A DNA stretch of 64,000 nucleotides. Source: JAGNZR01 sp051656905 (GTDB lineage: Bacteria > Fusobacteriota > Fusobacteriia > Fusobacteriales > Fusobacteriaceae). The notes beneath the pieces were generated by a model. It did no database searches. It worked only from the letters and a program-made list of their open reading frames with translations, and was not told the DNA's origin. This document shows, in pieces, positions 22,307 to 31,474 of the stretch. How positions within the stretch are numbered: the first letter of the stretch is position 1; every line of letters starts with the position of its first letter. Location of the stretch: contig JBOFJQ010000004.1 of assembly GCA_051656905.1 (NCBI GenBank), positions 23,401 through 87,400 of the forward strand, written 5' to 3'. The translations under genes were made by a program, and so were the position numbers.

Positions 22307-24937
22307 CTATAATGATATTTTTTCTAATTTAATATTCATTTTTTTATGTCTATAAATTCTGAATCCATTTATCTTTTGATAATTTTCTAAATTATCAGAC
22401 ATAGTAATAGTTTCTCTTAAGATTACATTTTCAAGACCTTTCAATCTTATTTTATGATCTCTAACATGAACTAGTGGCAATTGCATACTGCTATCATCTG
22501 CCCAACTTAATGTGAAATTCCCCCATGATTCAAAAGTGTCACTTCTCTCTAGATTAGTCAGTAGATAAAGTTTGTAATATTCTTCATCAATGTAGTTAAA
22601 TCTCTTCTCTTTTATATTAGAGATTTTTCCATAATTTTTTGAAAATTCATCAATTAATTCAAATTTAAAGCTTTCTTTTTCATTTTTTAAAGTAAGCTTA
22701 ATTTCTGAACCATTATCTCTAATAAATGCAATCTCTTTTCCATAAAAAATATCTTTTAAAATTCTTAAAACATATTCAAATCTATTAGCCACAAGATTAT
22801 CAAAAATGCAGTACTCTAAATAGCTATCCATTGGAAGTATATCTCCATTCTTTAATACTTCAATACCGAATTTCAGATAAAACTCTCTACTTTTTATTTC
22901 TAAGAACTTTATATTTTTACTTGTTAAAACTTTTAGTTTTACACCAAAAATCTTTTCATCTCCAACTTTTATAAAATCCGCATTTAATTTTTGCTTTTTT
23001 AACTCTTCATTTCCTAAATAGATATTAGTAAATTTTATAGGATTAGACACAAGAGATAATGAGTGAAGTTTTAACTCTGCTGCAGTTTCAATGTAAACTA
23101 GTTCTGCATTATGCACAGGAACATCTTTTTCCTTAACTAATTCTGTCAATTGGTCTGCCTCTTCTAAATTTTCAACTTGTTCTAACTCTTCTATTTTAGA
23201 AGGAACAACTTCTATTTCATGTATTTGAGACATTTCTTTTATTTCAATAATTTCAGGCATCTCTTCTACTTTAGGTATTTCTGTTATTTCTGTTATTTCA
23301 GGGATTTTAGATATTTCTAGCATTTCTGAAGTTGTTTCTAAAACTTTTTCCTCAAATACTTTATTCTCTTCTTCTCTCAATACCTGACATTCTATTTCAA
23401 CTTTTGTTTCAGCTTCTGCTTCCATTTCTGTCTCTGCTACTACTTCTGTTTCTATTTTTTCTAGAACTACCTCTTCTTTTTCTTCAAAAGCTTCTTCATA
23501 CTCTAGATTTTTTCTATACTCTTCAGCAGACAGATTTTCTTTTAAAATAATATCAGTTATTTCTTTTATTTTTTCTAGATTCTCTGCTGTTTCATTAGCA
23601 TTTAAATGATTGATTTCTTCATCAATTAATATTTCATTTTCTATGTTTTCTGCAAGAGAAATTTCCTCTTTATCATCTGGAACACTTTGTAAAAACTCAT
23701 TATGGAATACTTCTCCACAAGAATCTATATATACATTTTCTTCCTCTTCTGCTATTCTTATTTCTATTTGCTCGCCATTTTTTAAATTTAGAGTTTCTTT
23801 TATCATTTCTTCAATTTCTAACTCTTGTCTTTCTTCTAGCTCCAGTTTCTCTTTTTCATCTTGCTCTGTCTTTTCTACGTATACTTCTTCTACGTGTACT
23901 TCTTCTATGAAAATTTCTGTTTCTGGCTCTTTTACCTCTATTTCTTCAACTTTAATTTCTTCAACTATTTCTTCGATTTTATCTTCAATAATTTCTTCTG
24001 TTTTAATGTTTTCTATTTCTGGTTCTATTCTATCCACAGTAATATCTATATTAGGGAAAGAAATTTGAATATATTCTTCATGTCTTTCTACTTTTTCTAT
24101 TTTTTCTATTATGATGTCATCTTTAGAATCTAACTCTTTTTTCATTCCAACTATAAATTTATTAGGCTCTACTTCTTCATTATATAGCTCTTCTTTTGAT
24201 GTAAGGATTTTTATATTATTTTTTTCTAAGAAATCATAATTAATTTCATCCTTATTCTTATCAGTTGAAAAGTAGTACACATCTTTTAATTTCTCTTTAT
24301 CAGATATGGAAAAAACATAATCTAACATATCACAAATGTCAGGGTTTTTTAAGTCACTTCCTAAAATTACTGTTTTTCTTGTATATAACTCTTGGCATAA
24401 AGTTTTAAAATATGGTTTATAACAATCTAATAACTTATATTTTCTAATATCTTGATTAGTTATCATCAATGAATCTAAATCACTAAAATCCCCAAAAACC
24501 TTATATAAGTTTATTTTATTTTTATCTCTCAAAGGAAGCACTCTTTCTACTTTATTTAAAATATCACTATGTGCCTTTTCAAAGCAAAAATCATAATCAA
24601 AACTGATGATAGAACTTACGTTTTCAGAAACTATAATGTTTTCATAAAAAGTTGACTCTGGAATTTTTATATTTTTTTGAGTATCGTAAACACTGTATAA
24701 ATCTCTTAATTTTAATAATAATTTACTTTTTGTTCCTAAAGCCAAATCTAAATATTTTTGTGAAATGTTTGAGAATGAGTCTCTATCTTTTATATAATTT
24801 TTCTGATCTTTAGAAAATTCAATAAAAAAGACCCTAGCAAGTTCCTTCCTAGAAAGCATTCCATATTTTCTTATAAAATAATCACCTAAAATTATATTTA
24901 TTTCTTCTTTTTTACATAAATTTTCTATCAAGCACAT
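22307..24937 (-). CDS. Large protein with degenerate SIR2-like domain and Glu-rich segment
   Basis: An 876-aa protein of unknown function. Residues 1-210 follow a SIR2-like layout: SSIISFDYDFCFE (109-120) sits where TTNYD is usual, KVFGD (146-150) where KLHGD is usual, then SLMITNQDIRKY and VILGSDLKNPDICDML (190-205). The Asn and His needed for NAD cleavage are replaced (FDYD, VFGD), so it is probably not catalytic. Residues about 290-640 are a Glu/Ile/Val-rich low-complexity stretch with EE-I-K-V repeats. Residues 650-876 form a separate alpha/beta C-terminal domain. It lies 81 bases downstream of lon on the same strand. ATG 24937 has no strong ribosome site. Confidence 0.7.
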   Translation of the reverse strand: MCLIENLCKKEEINIILGDYFIRKYGMLSRKELARVFFIEFSKDQKNYIKDRDSFSNISQKYLDLALGTKSKLLLKLRDLYSVYDTQKNIKIPESTFYENIIVSENVSSIISFDYDFCFEKAHSDILNKVERVLPLRDKNKINLYKVFGDFSDLDSLMITNQDIRKYKLLDCYKPYFKTLCQELYTRKTVILGSDLKNPDICDMLDYVFSISDKEKLKDVYYFSTDKNKDEINYDFLEKNNIKILTSKEELYNEEVEPNKFIVGMKKELDSKDDIIIEKIEKVERHEEYIQISFPNIDITVDRIEPEIENIKTEEIIEDKIEEIVEEIKVEEIEVKEPETEIFIEEVHVEEVYVEKTEQDEKEKLELEERQELEIEEMIKETLNLKNGEQIEIRIAEEEENVYIDSCGEVFHNEFLQSVPDDKEEISLAENIENEILIDEEINHLNANETAENLEKIKEITDIILKENLSAEEYRKNLEYEEAFEEKEEVVLEKIETEVVAETEMEAEAETKVEIECQVLREEENKVFEEKVLETTSEMLEISKIPEITEITEIPKVEEMPEIIEIKEMSQIHEIEVVPSKIEELEQVENLEEADQLTELVKEKDVPVHNAELVYIETAAELKLHSLSLVSNPIKFTNIYLGNEELKKQKLNADFIKVGDEKIFGVKLKVLTSKNIKFLEIKSREFYLKFGIEVLKNGDILPMDSYLEYCIFDNLVANRFEYVLRILKDIFYGKEIAFIRDNGSEIKLTLKNEKESFKFELIDEFSKNYGKISNIKEKRFNYIDEEYYKLYLLTNLERSDTFESWGNFTLSWADDSSMQLPLVHVRDHKIRLKGLENVILRETITMSDNLENYQKINGFRIYRHKKMNIKLEKISL

Positions 24938-25018
24938 GTGAATCCCCTTATTTGAATAATATCACTTAGATTATATCGTATATTACTCCATTCATCAATA
25001 GATAAAATGTTTTTTTTA

Positions 25019-27400
25019 TTAATTAAATGCCACTTTTACAACATCTTCAAAATAATCAGCATAATTTACCTTAACACCCTTTTTAATGTGCTCTGGCAAT
25101 CTATCAAAATCTCTCTTATTTTCCTTTGGTATTATAAGTTCCATTACATTTACTCTTCTTGCTGCGATAACTTTTTCTTTTAATCCTCCTATTGGTAAAA
25201 CTTTTCCTATAAGAGTTAATTCACCAGTCATGGCAAGACCTTTTTTTACTGGTTTTCCTATTGCTAGAGAGTATAAAGCAAGTGCCATAGTAATTCCTGC
25301 TGATGGACCATCTTTTGGTGTTGCTCCTTCTGGTACGTGTAAATGAACTTTATTTTTGTCAAAGAATTCTTTAACCTCTTGAGAGTGCTCTACATCATCA
25401 CCCATATGTGCTCTTACATAAGAATATGCTATCTCACTAGATTCTTTCATTACATCGCCTAAATTTCCTGTTTGTTTAAATCCACTATCTTTTCTACTAA
25501 CAGATATTGCTTCTATATATAGAGTATCTCCACCCATAGATGTCCAAGCCAATCCTAATGTTACACCTGGTACAGCTCTTTTATATAGTTCTTCTGTATA
25601 AAACACTGGTTGTCCTAAGTATTTTTCTATATTTGCTTTAGAAATTGTAACTTTTTCTTTATTACCTTCTACTATTGTTAGTGAAACTTTTCTCATTATC
25701 TTTCTAATTTGCTTTTCTAAATTTCTAACTCCAGCCTCTCTTGCATATTTTTCTATTATCTCAACAAGAGCATCTTTTGTAAAAGTAATTTCATTTTTAT
25801 CCATACCATTTTCTTTTAATTGTTTTGGAATAAGATGTTTTTTTGCTATTTCTATTTTTTCATCAGTTATATATCCTGACAATTGAATAAGTTCCATTCT
25901 ATCTAAAAGAGGTTTTGGTATTGTATCTAATTGATTTGCAGTTGTTATAAATAAAATTTTTGACAAATCATATCTAACATCTAAATAGTGATCTAGGAAG
26001 TCTCTATTTTGCTCTGGATCTAAAACTTCAAGTAATGCTGATGCTGGGTCTCCTCTAAAAGAGTTTCCTATTTTATCAATTTCATCAATCATTATAAGAG
26101 GGTTTGATTTCCCTAAAACTTTAAGAGCTTGAATTATTTTTCCTGGCATAGCTCCTATATAAGTTCTTCTATGACCTTTTATCTCTGCCTCATCAATCAT
26201 TCCTCCTACTGAAAAACGGAAAAACTCTCTTCCTAAAGCTGAAGCAATAGACTTACCTATTGATGTTTTCCCTACTCCAGGAGGTCCTACTAGACAAAGT
26301 ATCGATCCACTAACATTACCTGTTTTTATTATAGTTCCTACAAATTCTAAAATATTATTTTTTACATCTTCTAATCCATAATGGTCTCTATCAAGGATTC
26401 TTCTAGCTTTAGGTATATCAACCTTATCTTTTGTATATACTCCCCATGGTAGCTCTAAAATAGAGTCTATATACGATCTAGTTACGTGATACTCAGGTGA
26501 ACTCTTATCTATTAGCTCCAGTTTGTTTTTTTGCTCTTCAACAACTCTTGCTGCTTCAGTTGACAAATGTATCTCTTTTATTCTACTATTAATTTTTTCT
26601 AAAGCATTATCAGTTTCATCTTGTTCAAGCCCTAACTCTCTTTTTATTAATTTAAGTTGTTCTCTTAAAAAATATTCTTTTTGTTGTGCACTTACTTTAT
26701 CTTCAATCTCTCTACTAATTTTTACTTGTAATTGAGCTATTTCTAACTCTTTCTTCAACATAATTAAAAGTTTATTACAACGTTTTTCTATATCGAAGCA
26801 TTCTAATAAATCTTGTAATTCAGAAGATTCTGTCTTTAACATCGACGATATTAAATCTACTAAAATACCAGGTTTTTCATAAGAAACTTGACTCATAAGA
26901 ATTTTTAACTCTTCTTGCATAATAGGATTAATTTTAAATAAATCTTTTAAAGCTCCCATTATTGCCATTAAGTAAGCCTTTACCTCTGTTGTTGCCTTTT
27001 CAGTAGTATCTACATGATGCTCTATTTCCCAAATAAGCTCTTCCTCTGTGTGAACTAACTCTTTAACAAATTTAAAACGCTCTACACCTTGAACTATTAT
27101 CTGAATACTGTTTTGAGATAATGATGTTATCTTATGTATTTTAACTGCTACACCTACATTATGTAAGTTTGATTTTAAAAATTCTGTATCATTAAATTCC
27201 TTTGCATATACAAATCCCATAAATCCATTTTTTTCATCATAAGCTTTTTTTATTGCATTTATATAATCATTCCCCGAAAAAGTAATTGGAACCATTATAT
27301 TAGGAAAGATTGGTCTACTAATAAGTGGTAAAATATTTAGGTTATCCGGTAATATGTCATTCATTCTCACTAATTGAGTCTCTTTTTCTTTTTCATCCAT
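25019..27400 (-). CDS. lon: ATP-dependent protease Lon
   Basis: A 793-aa LonA protease degrading misfolded and regulatory proteins. Order: N-terminal substrate domain (ILPLISRPIFPNIMVPI onward), coiled-coil linker, AAA+ module with Walker A GPPGVGKTS and the SVGGMIDEAEIKGHRRTY segment, then the protease domain with the Ser in PKDGPSAGIT and the Lys in GGLKEKVIAA. The length is normal for the family. ATG 27400 lies behind GGAGG. The SIR2-like gene downstream may share its transcript. Confidence 0.97.
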   Translation of the reverse strand: MDEKEKETQLVRMNDILPDNLNILPLISRPIFPNIMVPITFSGNDYINAIKKAYDEKNGFMGFVYAKEFNDTEFLKSNLHNVGVAVKIHKITSLSQNSIQIIVQGVERFKFVKELVHTEEELIWEIEHHVDTTEKATTEVKAYLMAIMGALKDLFKINPIMQEELKILMSQVSYEKPGILVDLISSMLKTESSELQDLLECFDIEKRCNKLLIMLKKELEIAQLQVKISREIEDKVSAQQKEYFLREQLKLIKRELGLEQDETDNALEKINSRIKEIHLSTEAARVVEEQKNKLELIDKSSPEYHVTRSYIDSILELPWGVYTKDKVDIPKARRILDRDHYGLEDVKNNILEFVGTIIKTGNVSGSILCLVGPPGVGKTSIGKSIASALGREFFRFSVGGMIDEAEIKGHRRTYIGAMPGKIIQALKVLGKSNPLIMIDEIDKIGNSFRGDPASALLEVLDPEQNRDFLDHYLDVRYDLSKILFITTANQLDTIPKPLLDRMELIQLSGYITDEKIEIAKKHLIPKQLKENGMDKNEITFTKDALVEIIEKYAREAGVRNLEKQIRKIMRKVSLTIVEGNKEKVTISKANIEKYLGQPVFYTEELYKRAVPGVTLGLAWTSMGGDTLYIEAISVSRKDSGFKQTGNLGDVMKESSEIAYSYVRAHMGDDVEHSQEVKEFFDKNKVHLHVPEGATPKDGPSAGITMALALYSLAIGKPVKKGLAMTGELTLIGKVLPIGGLKEKVIAARRVNVMELIIPKENKRDFDRLPEHIKKGVKVNYADYFEDVVKVAFN

Positions 27401-27638
27401 CTTTATTGTACCTCCAAGTTTAAATCTTTTATTTACTCTAGTAATATCTTCTGTTTATAATATTTTTTTCCTTTATTTATAGCTTTTATTATACCTTTTT
27501 TGTGCATTTTTTCACTTATTTTTTTATTTATTTATTTTTTTACATATTTTTTTATTATTTTCTCTATTTTTTTAGTATAATCTATATTATAGAGGAAAAA
27601 ATTATATTACTCTGTATATCATTTTAAAGGGAGGAATT

Positions 27639-29069
27639 ATGGATTATATCTTATACTTATTTAATGCAATAACTAAACATCTTTTTGTTCTTAATATATT
27701 TTTCCTATGTATAGTTATTTTTTTCGAAAGAAAGACTCCAATTCGTTCCTTGTTTTGGATTTCTTTGCTCGTTTTTGCCCCTTATTTTGGGCTTTTTACT
27801 TTCCTTTTCTTTGGTCTTAGCCTAAAGAAATCTAAGTATATTAACAAGTTTTATTCTAAAATTAAAATACAACACTCGATTCATAATTTTTTTAAAGCTA
27901 GTCATTATTCTCCATACTGGAAGAACTTAATCGAATACTTAGCCGTTTCTCAAGCTGGTAAACTTTCTAGTTATGATGAGAGTATTTTTTTTACAAAAGG
28001 AGATGACTTCTTTGAGAATCTTAAAGAAGACATTGTTAATGCTAGACATACAATCTATATGGAGTACTTCATCTTCAAAGAAGATAGACTTGGAAAAGAA
28101 TTCTTAGCCCTTATCATTGAAAAGGCTCAACAAGGAGTTTCGGTTAAACTTCTTTTAGATGGAGTTAACTCTATTTCATATTTAAAGTTAAAAAAACTTA
28201 GAGAATCAAAAATTGAAGTTGAATTTTTTCTTCCATTTCTCTACATGAAAATTTTTAATTTAAAAGCTAACTTTAGAAATCATAGAAAACTTACTATTAT
28301 TGATGGAGAAATGGCTTATATTGGTGGTTTTAACATTGGTAAAGAGTATATTGGAGAAAGCTATTTAGGAAATTGGAGAGATACTGCTCTTAAAATAAAA
28401 GGCGAAATCATCCATGAATTTGAAAAAGAGTTTTTTAGTTCTTGGAACTTTGTAATTAGTTCTAGAAAAACAACAGCATTGCCATATACTTTAAATCACG
28501 TTTATAACTCTATTGAAAAAAGACATAGTGCCCAACTTGTTAGTAGTGGACCTATTTTTCAACTAAGAACTGCTAGAGATAACATTTTAAAGATGATTAC
28601 AGGTGCTAAACATAGTATTTATATAGAAACACCTTACTTTATTCCTGATGATCTTATTTTAACAGCTCTTAAAATTGCAGCTACTTCTGGAGTAAAAATA
28701 AAAATTATAATTCCAAATATAGCTGATCATCCTTTTGTTTATTGGGTTAATCAATCATACATTGGAGAAATCTTAGAGTATGGAATAAATTGTTACAGAT
28801 ATTCCAATGGATTTCTTCATAGTAAATTTATAATTGTAGATGACGAAATTGCATCTTTAGGTACAACTAATATTGATTATAGAAGCTTCTATGAAAACTT
28901 TGAAATCAATATTAATCTTTACTCTAATAGTGAAGTAGTTAAACTTAGAAATATTTTTATAGAAGACCTTAAACAATCTATATTAATATCTCAAGATGAT
29001 TATCATCAACGTAGCTTATTTACTAAAATTAAGGAGTCTGTTTTCAGACTTTTAGCTCCTATGCTGTGA
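27639..29069 (+). CDS. cls: Cardiolipin synthase
   Basis: A 476-aa membrane-bound phospholipase D-family enzyme condensing phosphatidylglycerol to cardiolipin. Two N-terminal transmembrane helices (about 15-32 and 38-60) precede two HKD motifs, HRKLTIIDGEMAYIGGFN and HSKFIIVDDEIASLGTTN. ATG 27639 follows AAAGGGAGG. The gene leads a three-gene plus-strand operon with a PHP-domain hydrolase (10-base gap) and a lipoprotein, divergent from lon. Confidence 0.93.
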   Translation: MDYILYLFNAITKHLFVLNIFFLCIVIFFERKTPIRSLFWISLLVFAPYFGLFTFLFFGLSLKKSKYINKFYSKIKIQHSIHNFFKASHYSPYWKNLIEYLAVSQAGKLSSYDESIFFTKGDDFFENLKEDIVNARHTIYMEYFIFKEDRLGKEFLALIIEKAQQGVSVKLLLDGVNSISYLKLKKLRESKIEVEFFLPFLYMKIFNLKANFRNHRKLTIIDGEMAYIGGFNIGKEYIGESYLGNWRDTALKIKGEIIHEFEKEFFSSWNFVISSRKTTALPYTLNHVYNSIEKRHSAQLVSSGPIFQLRTARDNILKMITGAKHSIYIETPYFIPDDLILTALKIAATSGVKIKIIIPNIADHPFVYWVNQSYIGEILEYGINCYRYSNGFLHSKFIIVDDEIASLGTTNIDYRSFYENFEININLYSNSEVVKLRNIFIEDLKQSILISQDDYHQRSLFTKIKESVFRLLAPML

Positions 29070-29079
29070 GGTATATAAT

Positions 29080-29835
29080 ATGAAAAATAAAATTGATAAA
29101 ATTAATGATTTTTTTAAGCCGTTTATTAATATTACGAATCCTGAAATAAATAGTTTTTACTTTGACTTACACTTACATACAGTAGCTTCTGACAGTCTTA
29201 TACGACCACTGGAGCTTTCTATTTTCTTAAAGAATAAAAACTATTTAATTTCAATTACTGATCATAACTGTATAGATGGAATTAAAAAATTAATGGATTT
29301 TAATATTAAAGTTGTTCCAGGAATTGAAATAGGTTGTTTTGATGGAATGGAATTACTTGTGTATTTTGAAAATTTAGAAAAATGTACAGAGTTTTACAAT
29401 CTATATGTTTTACCTTATAAACATCCAAAACGTATGGCTAGAACAACTAAATCTGTATGGTTTTATCTTGAAGCTTTAAAAAATTATAAGGTTTATACTT
29501 CAATACCTCATATTAGTGGTATTGCACAAAAAAATTTCGTAAAAAACAAACCTGAAATTTTTGAAATTATAAAAAAAGTTAATGCTCTTGAAATTAATAA
29601 CTATGGACTTTCAAGAAAAAAAAATAATGTTGCAAAAAACTTAAAATTACTCTATCATTTAGAAGGGACATATGGAAGTGATGCCCATTCAATTAAAGAA
29701 GTTTTTTCTTTTTATAGGTATCTTAATAAAAAACATAATTCTTTCTATCAAGGATTGGATTATCTCTATAAGATTAACATTGCTACACAAATTGGATATA
29801 AACACTTTAAATATATGTTACTTAATAAATTCTAA
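29080..29835 (+). CDS. PHP-domain metal-dependent hydrolase
   Basis: A 251-aa PHP phosphoesterase-like protein. Metal ligands are in FDLHLHTVASD, ITDHN, VPGIEIG, PHISG and YGSDAHS. Family members hydrolyse phosphate esters, including nucleotides and polymerase-associated substrates; the substrate here is unknown. The short C-terminal part (about 215-251) carries aromatic and basic residues. The 10-base spacing to cls suggests a shared transcript. ATG 29080 follows GAGG. Confidence 0.8.
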   Translation: MKNKIDKINDFFKPFINITNPEINSFYFDLHLHTVASDSLIRPLELSIFLKNKNYLISITDHNCIDGIKKLMDFNIKVVPGIEIGCFDGMELLVYFENLEKCTEFYNLYVLPYKHPKRMARTTKSVWFYLEALKNYKVYTSIPHISGIAQKNFVKNKPEIFEIIKKVNALEINNYGLSRKKNNVAKNLKLLYHLEGTYGSDAHSIKEVFSFYRYLNKKHNSFYQGLDYLYKINIATQIGYKHFKYMLLNKF

Positions 29836-29848
29836 TCAGAGGTTAACA

Positions 29849-30208
29849 ATGAAATATTACAACTTAAAGTTCCTACAGTCTTTTATCTATTTATTATTTA
29901 TTATTTTATTTTCTGGATGTAGCTTTCTTTTTCCTACTCCTGAAAAAAAATTACGTTCTATTGAGGGGCATTATATTCAAACGCAACTTAAATTTGACCG
30001 TACACTTGAAAATAGTTTTACGAATGAGCAAATTAATTCTTTAGCAGAGCAGTACACTGAGCTTTTTGAAGAAGCAGATTCATTATTAAAAACTATTGAA
30101 CGTTCAGAACAAAACAATGAAGTTGTAAAAATTGATAAAGATCTTGTTAAATATTACCGTACTAGAATTCAAAATAAACTTGTTATTTGTCAAGATTTGA
30201 AAGATTAA
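29849..30208 (+). CDS. Small lipoprotein, 119 aa
   Basis: A lipoprotein signal is plain: a short basic start, the hydrophobic segment FIYLLFIILF and the lipobox LFSGC. The mature part is helical and highly charged (FTNEQINSLAEQYTELFEEADSLL). The function is unknown. ATG 29849 follows AGAGG, 13 bases after the PHP gene; the frame is open further upstream but without a matching start. It ends the cls operon at a bidirectional terminator. Confidence 0.75.
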   Translation: MKYYNLKFLQSFIYLLFIILFSGCSFLFPTPEKKLRSIEGHYIQTQLKFDRTLENSFTNEQINSLAEQYTELFEEADSLLKTIERSEQNNEVVKIDKDLVKYYRTRIQNKLVICQDLKD

Positions 30209-30227
30209 AAAATTAAATATCAAATAA

Positions 30228-30259
30228 AAAAGTGAGCTCTTTTCTTGGAGCTCACTTTT
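30228..30259. terminator. Bidirectional terminator
   Basis: AAAAGTGAGCTC pairs with GAGCTCACTTTT around an 8-base loop, between the cls operon and the converging xyl operon. Confidence 0.9.
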
Positions 30260-30293
30260 ATTTATATAATATATTTTAATGAGATATGCTTTA

Positions 30294-31472
30294 TTATTTT
30301 ATATGCTTTAATGCATTATCTAAATCTTCTATTAAATCCTCTGCGTCTTCAAGTCCTACTGAAATTCTTATAACACCTAAAGAAAGTCCTGTGGCCTTAA
30401 ATTTCTCTTCTGACATCTCTCTTAAATAAGATATTGCAGGGGCATAAGCCAGACTTTCATGTCCTCCCCAACTTACTCCAATACTAAAATATTCAAGAGT
30501 ATTTACAAAAGCTTTTATCTCCTCTAAATTCTCAGAAGCAATAACAAAACTCATAAGTCCTGAACAACCTGACATCTGTTTTTTAGCTAGTTCATATTGT
30601 GGAAAACTCTTTAATCCTGGATAGTTAACCTTTGAAATTTTAGGATGTTTTTCCAAAAATTCTGCAACTTTCATTGCGTTGGCTTGATGTTCTACCATTC
30701 TAATTTTTAAAGTTCTTAGACTTCTCATTATTAACCAAGCTTCAAAAGGAGCTATTTTAGCACCAAACAATGCTGCTTCATTAGAATAAATTTCATTTAT
30801 ATCTTTTTCTGAACCAATAATTACACCAGCAACTATATCACTGTGCCCTCCAAAATATTTTGAACAAGAATGAACTTCCATATCAATTCCTAGTTCTAAA
30901 GGTTTTTGGAATATTGGTGTTGCCCATGTATTATCTATTACAGTTTTTATGTTATGCTTTTTAGCTAATTTTGCAACTGCTTCTATATCTTGTAGTGTAA
31001 ATACTGCTGAAGTTGGTGATTCAAGATAAATTAGTTTTGTATTTGGTCTTATTGCCTTTTCAAATTCACTAATATCTTCTCCTGAAATATATGTACTCTC
31101 TATTCCAAATTTATTTTTTAAATATGTTCCAATTAAATTTGATGCAGGTCCATAAACATTATTAAGAGTTATAATATGATCTCCTTGATTTATGTAGTGC
31201 ATAATTGCAGAAGATATTGCTCCCATACCTGAACTACATAACTTAGCTTTTTCTCCACCTGCTATTTTCGCTATTTTTTTCTCTACTAATGTTGCTGAAG
31301 GATTATTTCCTCTTGTATAAATATTTGAATTAATTGGATCTGCAAAAGCCTTGTCTATATCGTCCCAAGATTCAAAAGTAAAAAGACTGTTTTGGTAAAT
31401 TGGAGGCACTACTGCCCCATTGTGCTTTTCTCTTTCTTCACCATAGTGAGATAACATAGTTCTTAATTTCAT
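30294..31472 (-). CDS. PLP-dependent trans-sulfuration-family enzyme
   Basis: A 392-aa Cys/Met-metabolism PLP enzyme (cystathionine gamma-synthase, beta-lyase or methionine gamma-lyase type). The PLP lysine is in VHSCSKYFGGHSD, the cofactor Asp in VIDNTWATP, the PLP-phosphate loop in SSGMGAIS, and NIYTRGNNPSA is the usual start of the fold. The exact reaction cannot be read from the sequence. Its start lies two bases after the xylB stop, with the GAGGGAGGG site inside xylB, so it is co-transcribed and coupled as the last gene of the xylose operon, an unusual partnership. Confidence 0.85.
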   Translation of the reverse strand: MKLRTMLSHYGEEREKHNGAVVPPIYQNSLFTFESWDDIDKAFADPINSNIYTRGNNPSATLVEKKIAKIAGGEKAKLCSSGMGAISSAIMHYINQGDHIITLNNVYGPASNLIGTYLKNKFGIESTYISGEDISEFEKAIRPNTKLIYLESPTSAVFTLQDIEAVAKLAKKHNIKTVIDNTWATPIFQKPLELGIDMEVHSCSKYFGGHSDIVAGVIIGSEKDINEIYSNEAALFGAKIAPFEAWLIMRSLRTLKIRMVEHQANAMKVAEFLEKHPKISKVNYPGLKSFPQYELAKKQMSGCSGLMSFVIASENLEEIKAFVNTLEYFSIGVSWGGHESLAYAPAISYLREMSEEKFKATGLSLGVIRISVGLEDAEDLIEDLDNALKHIK

Positions 31473-31474
31473 AA

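Noticed and set aside
23610..24068. 152-codon Ser-rich frame opposite the SIR2-like gene
   Set aside because: It is the complement of Glu codons in the acidic region.
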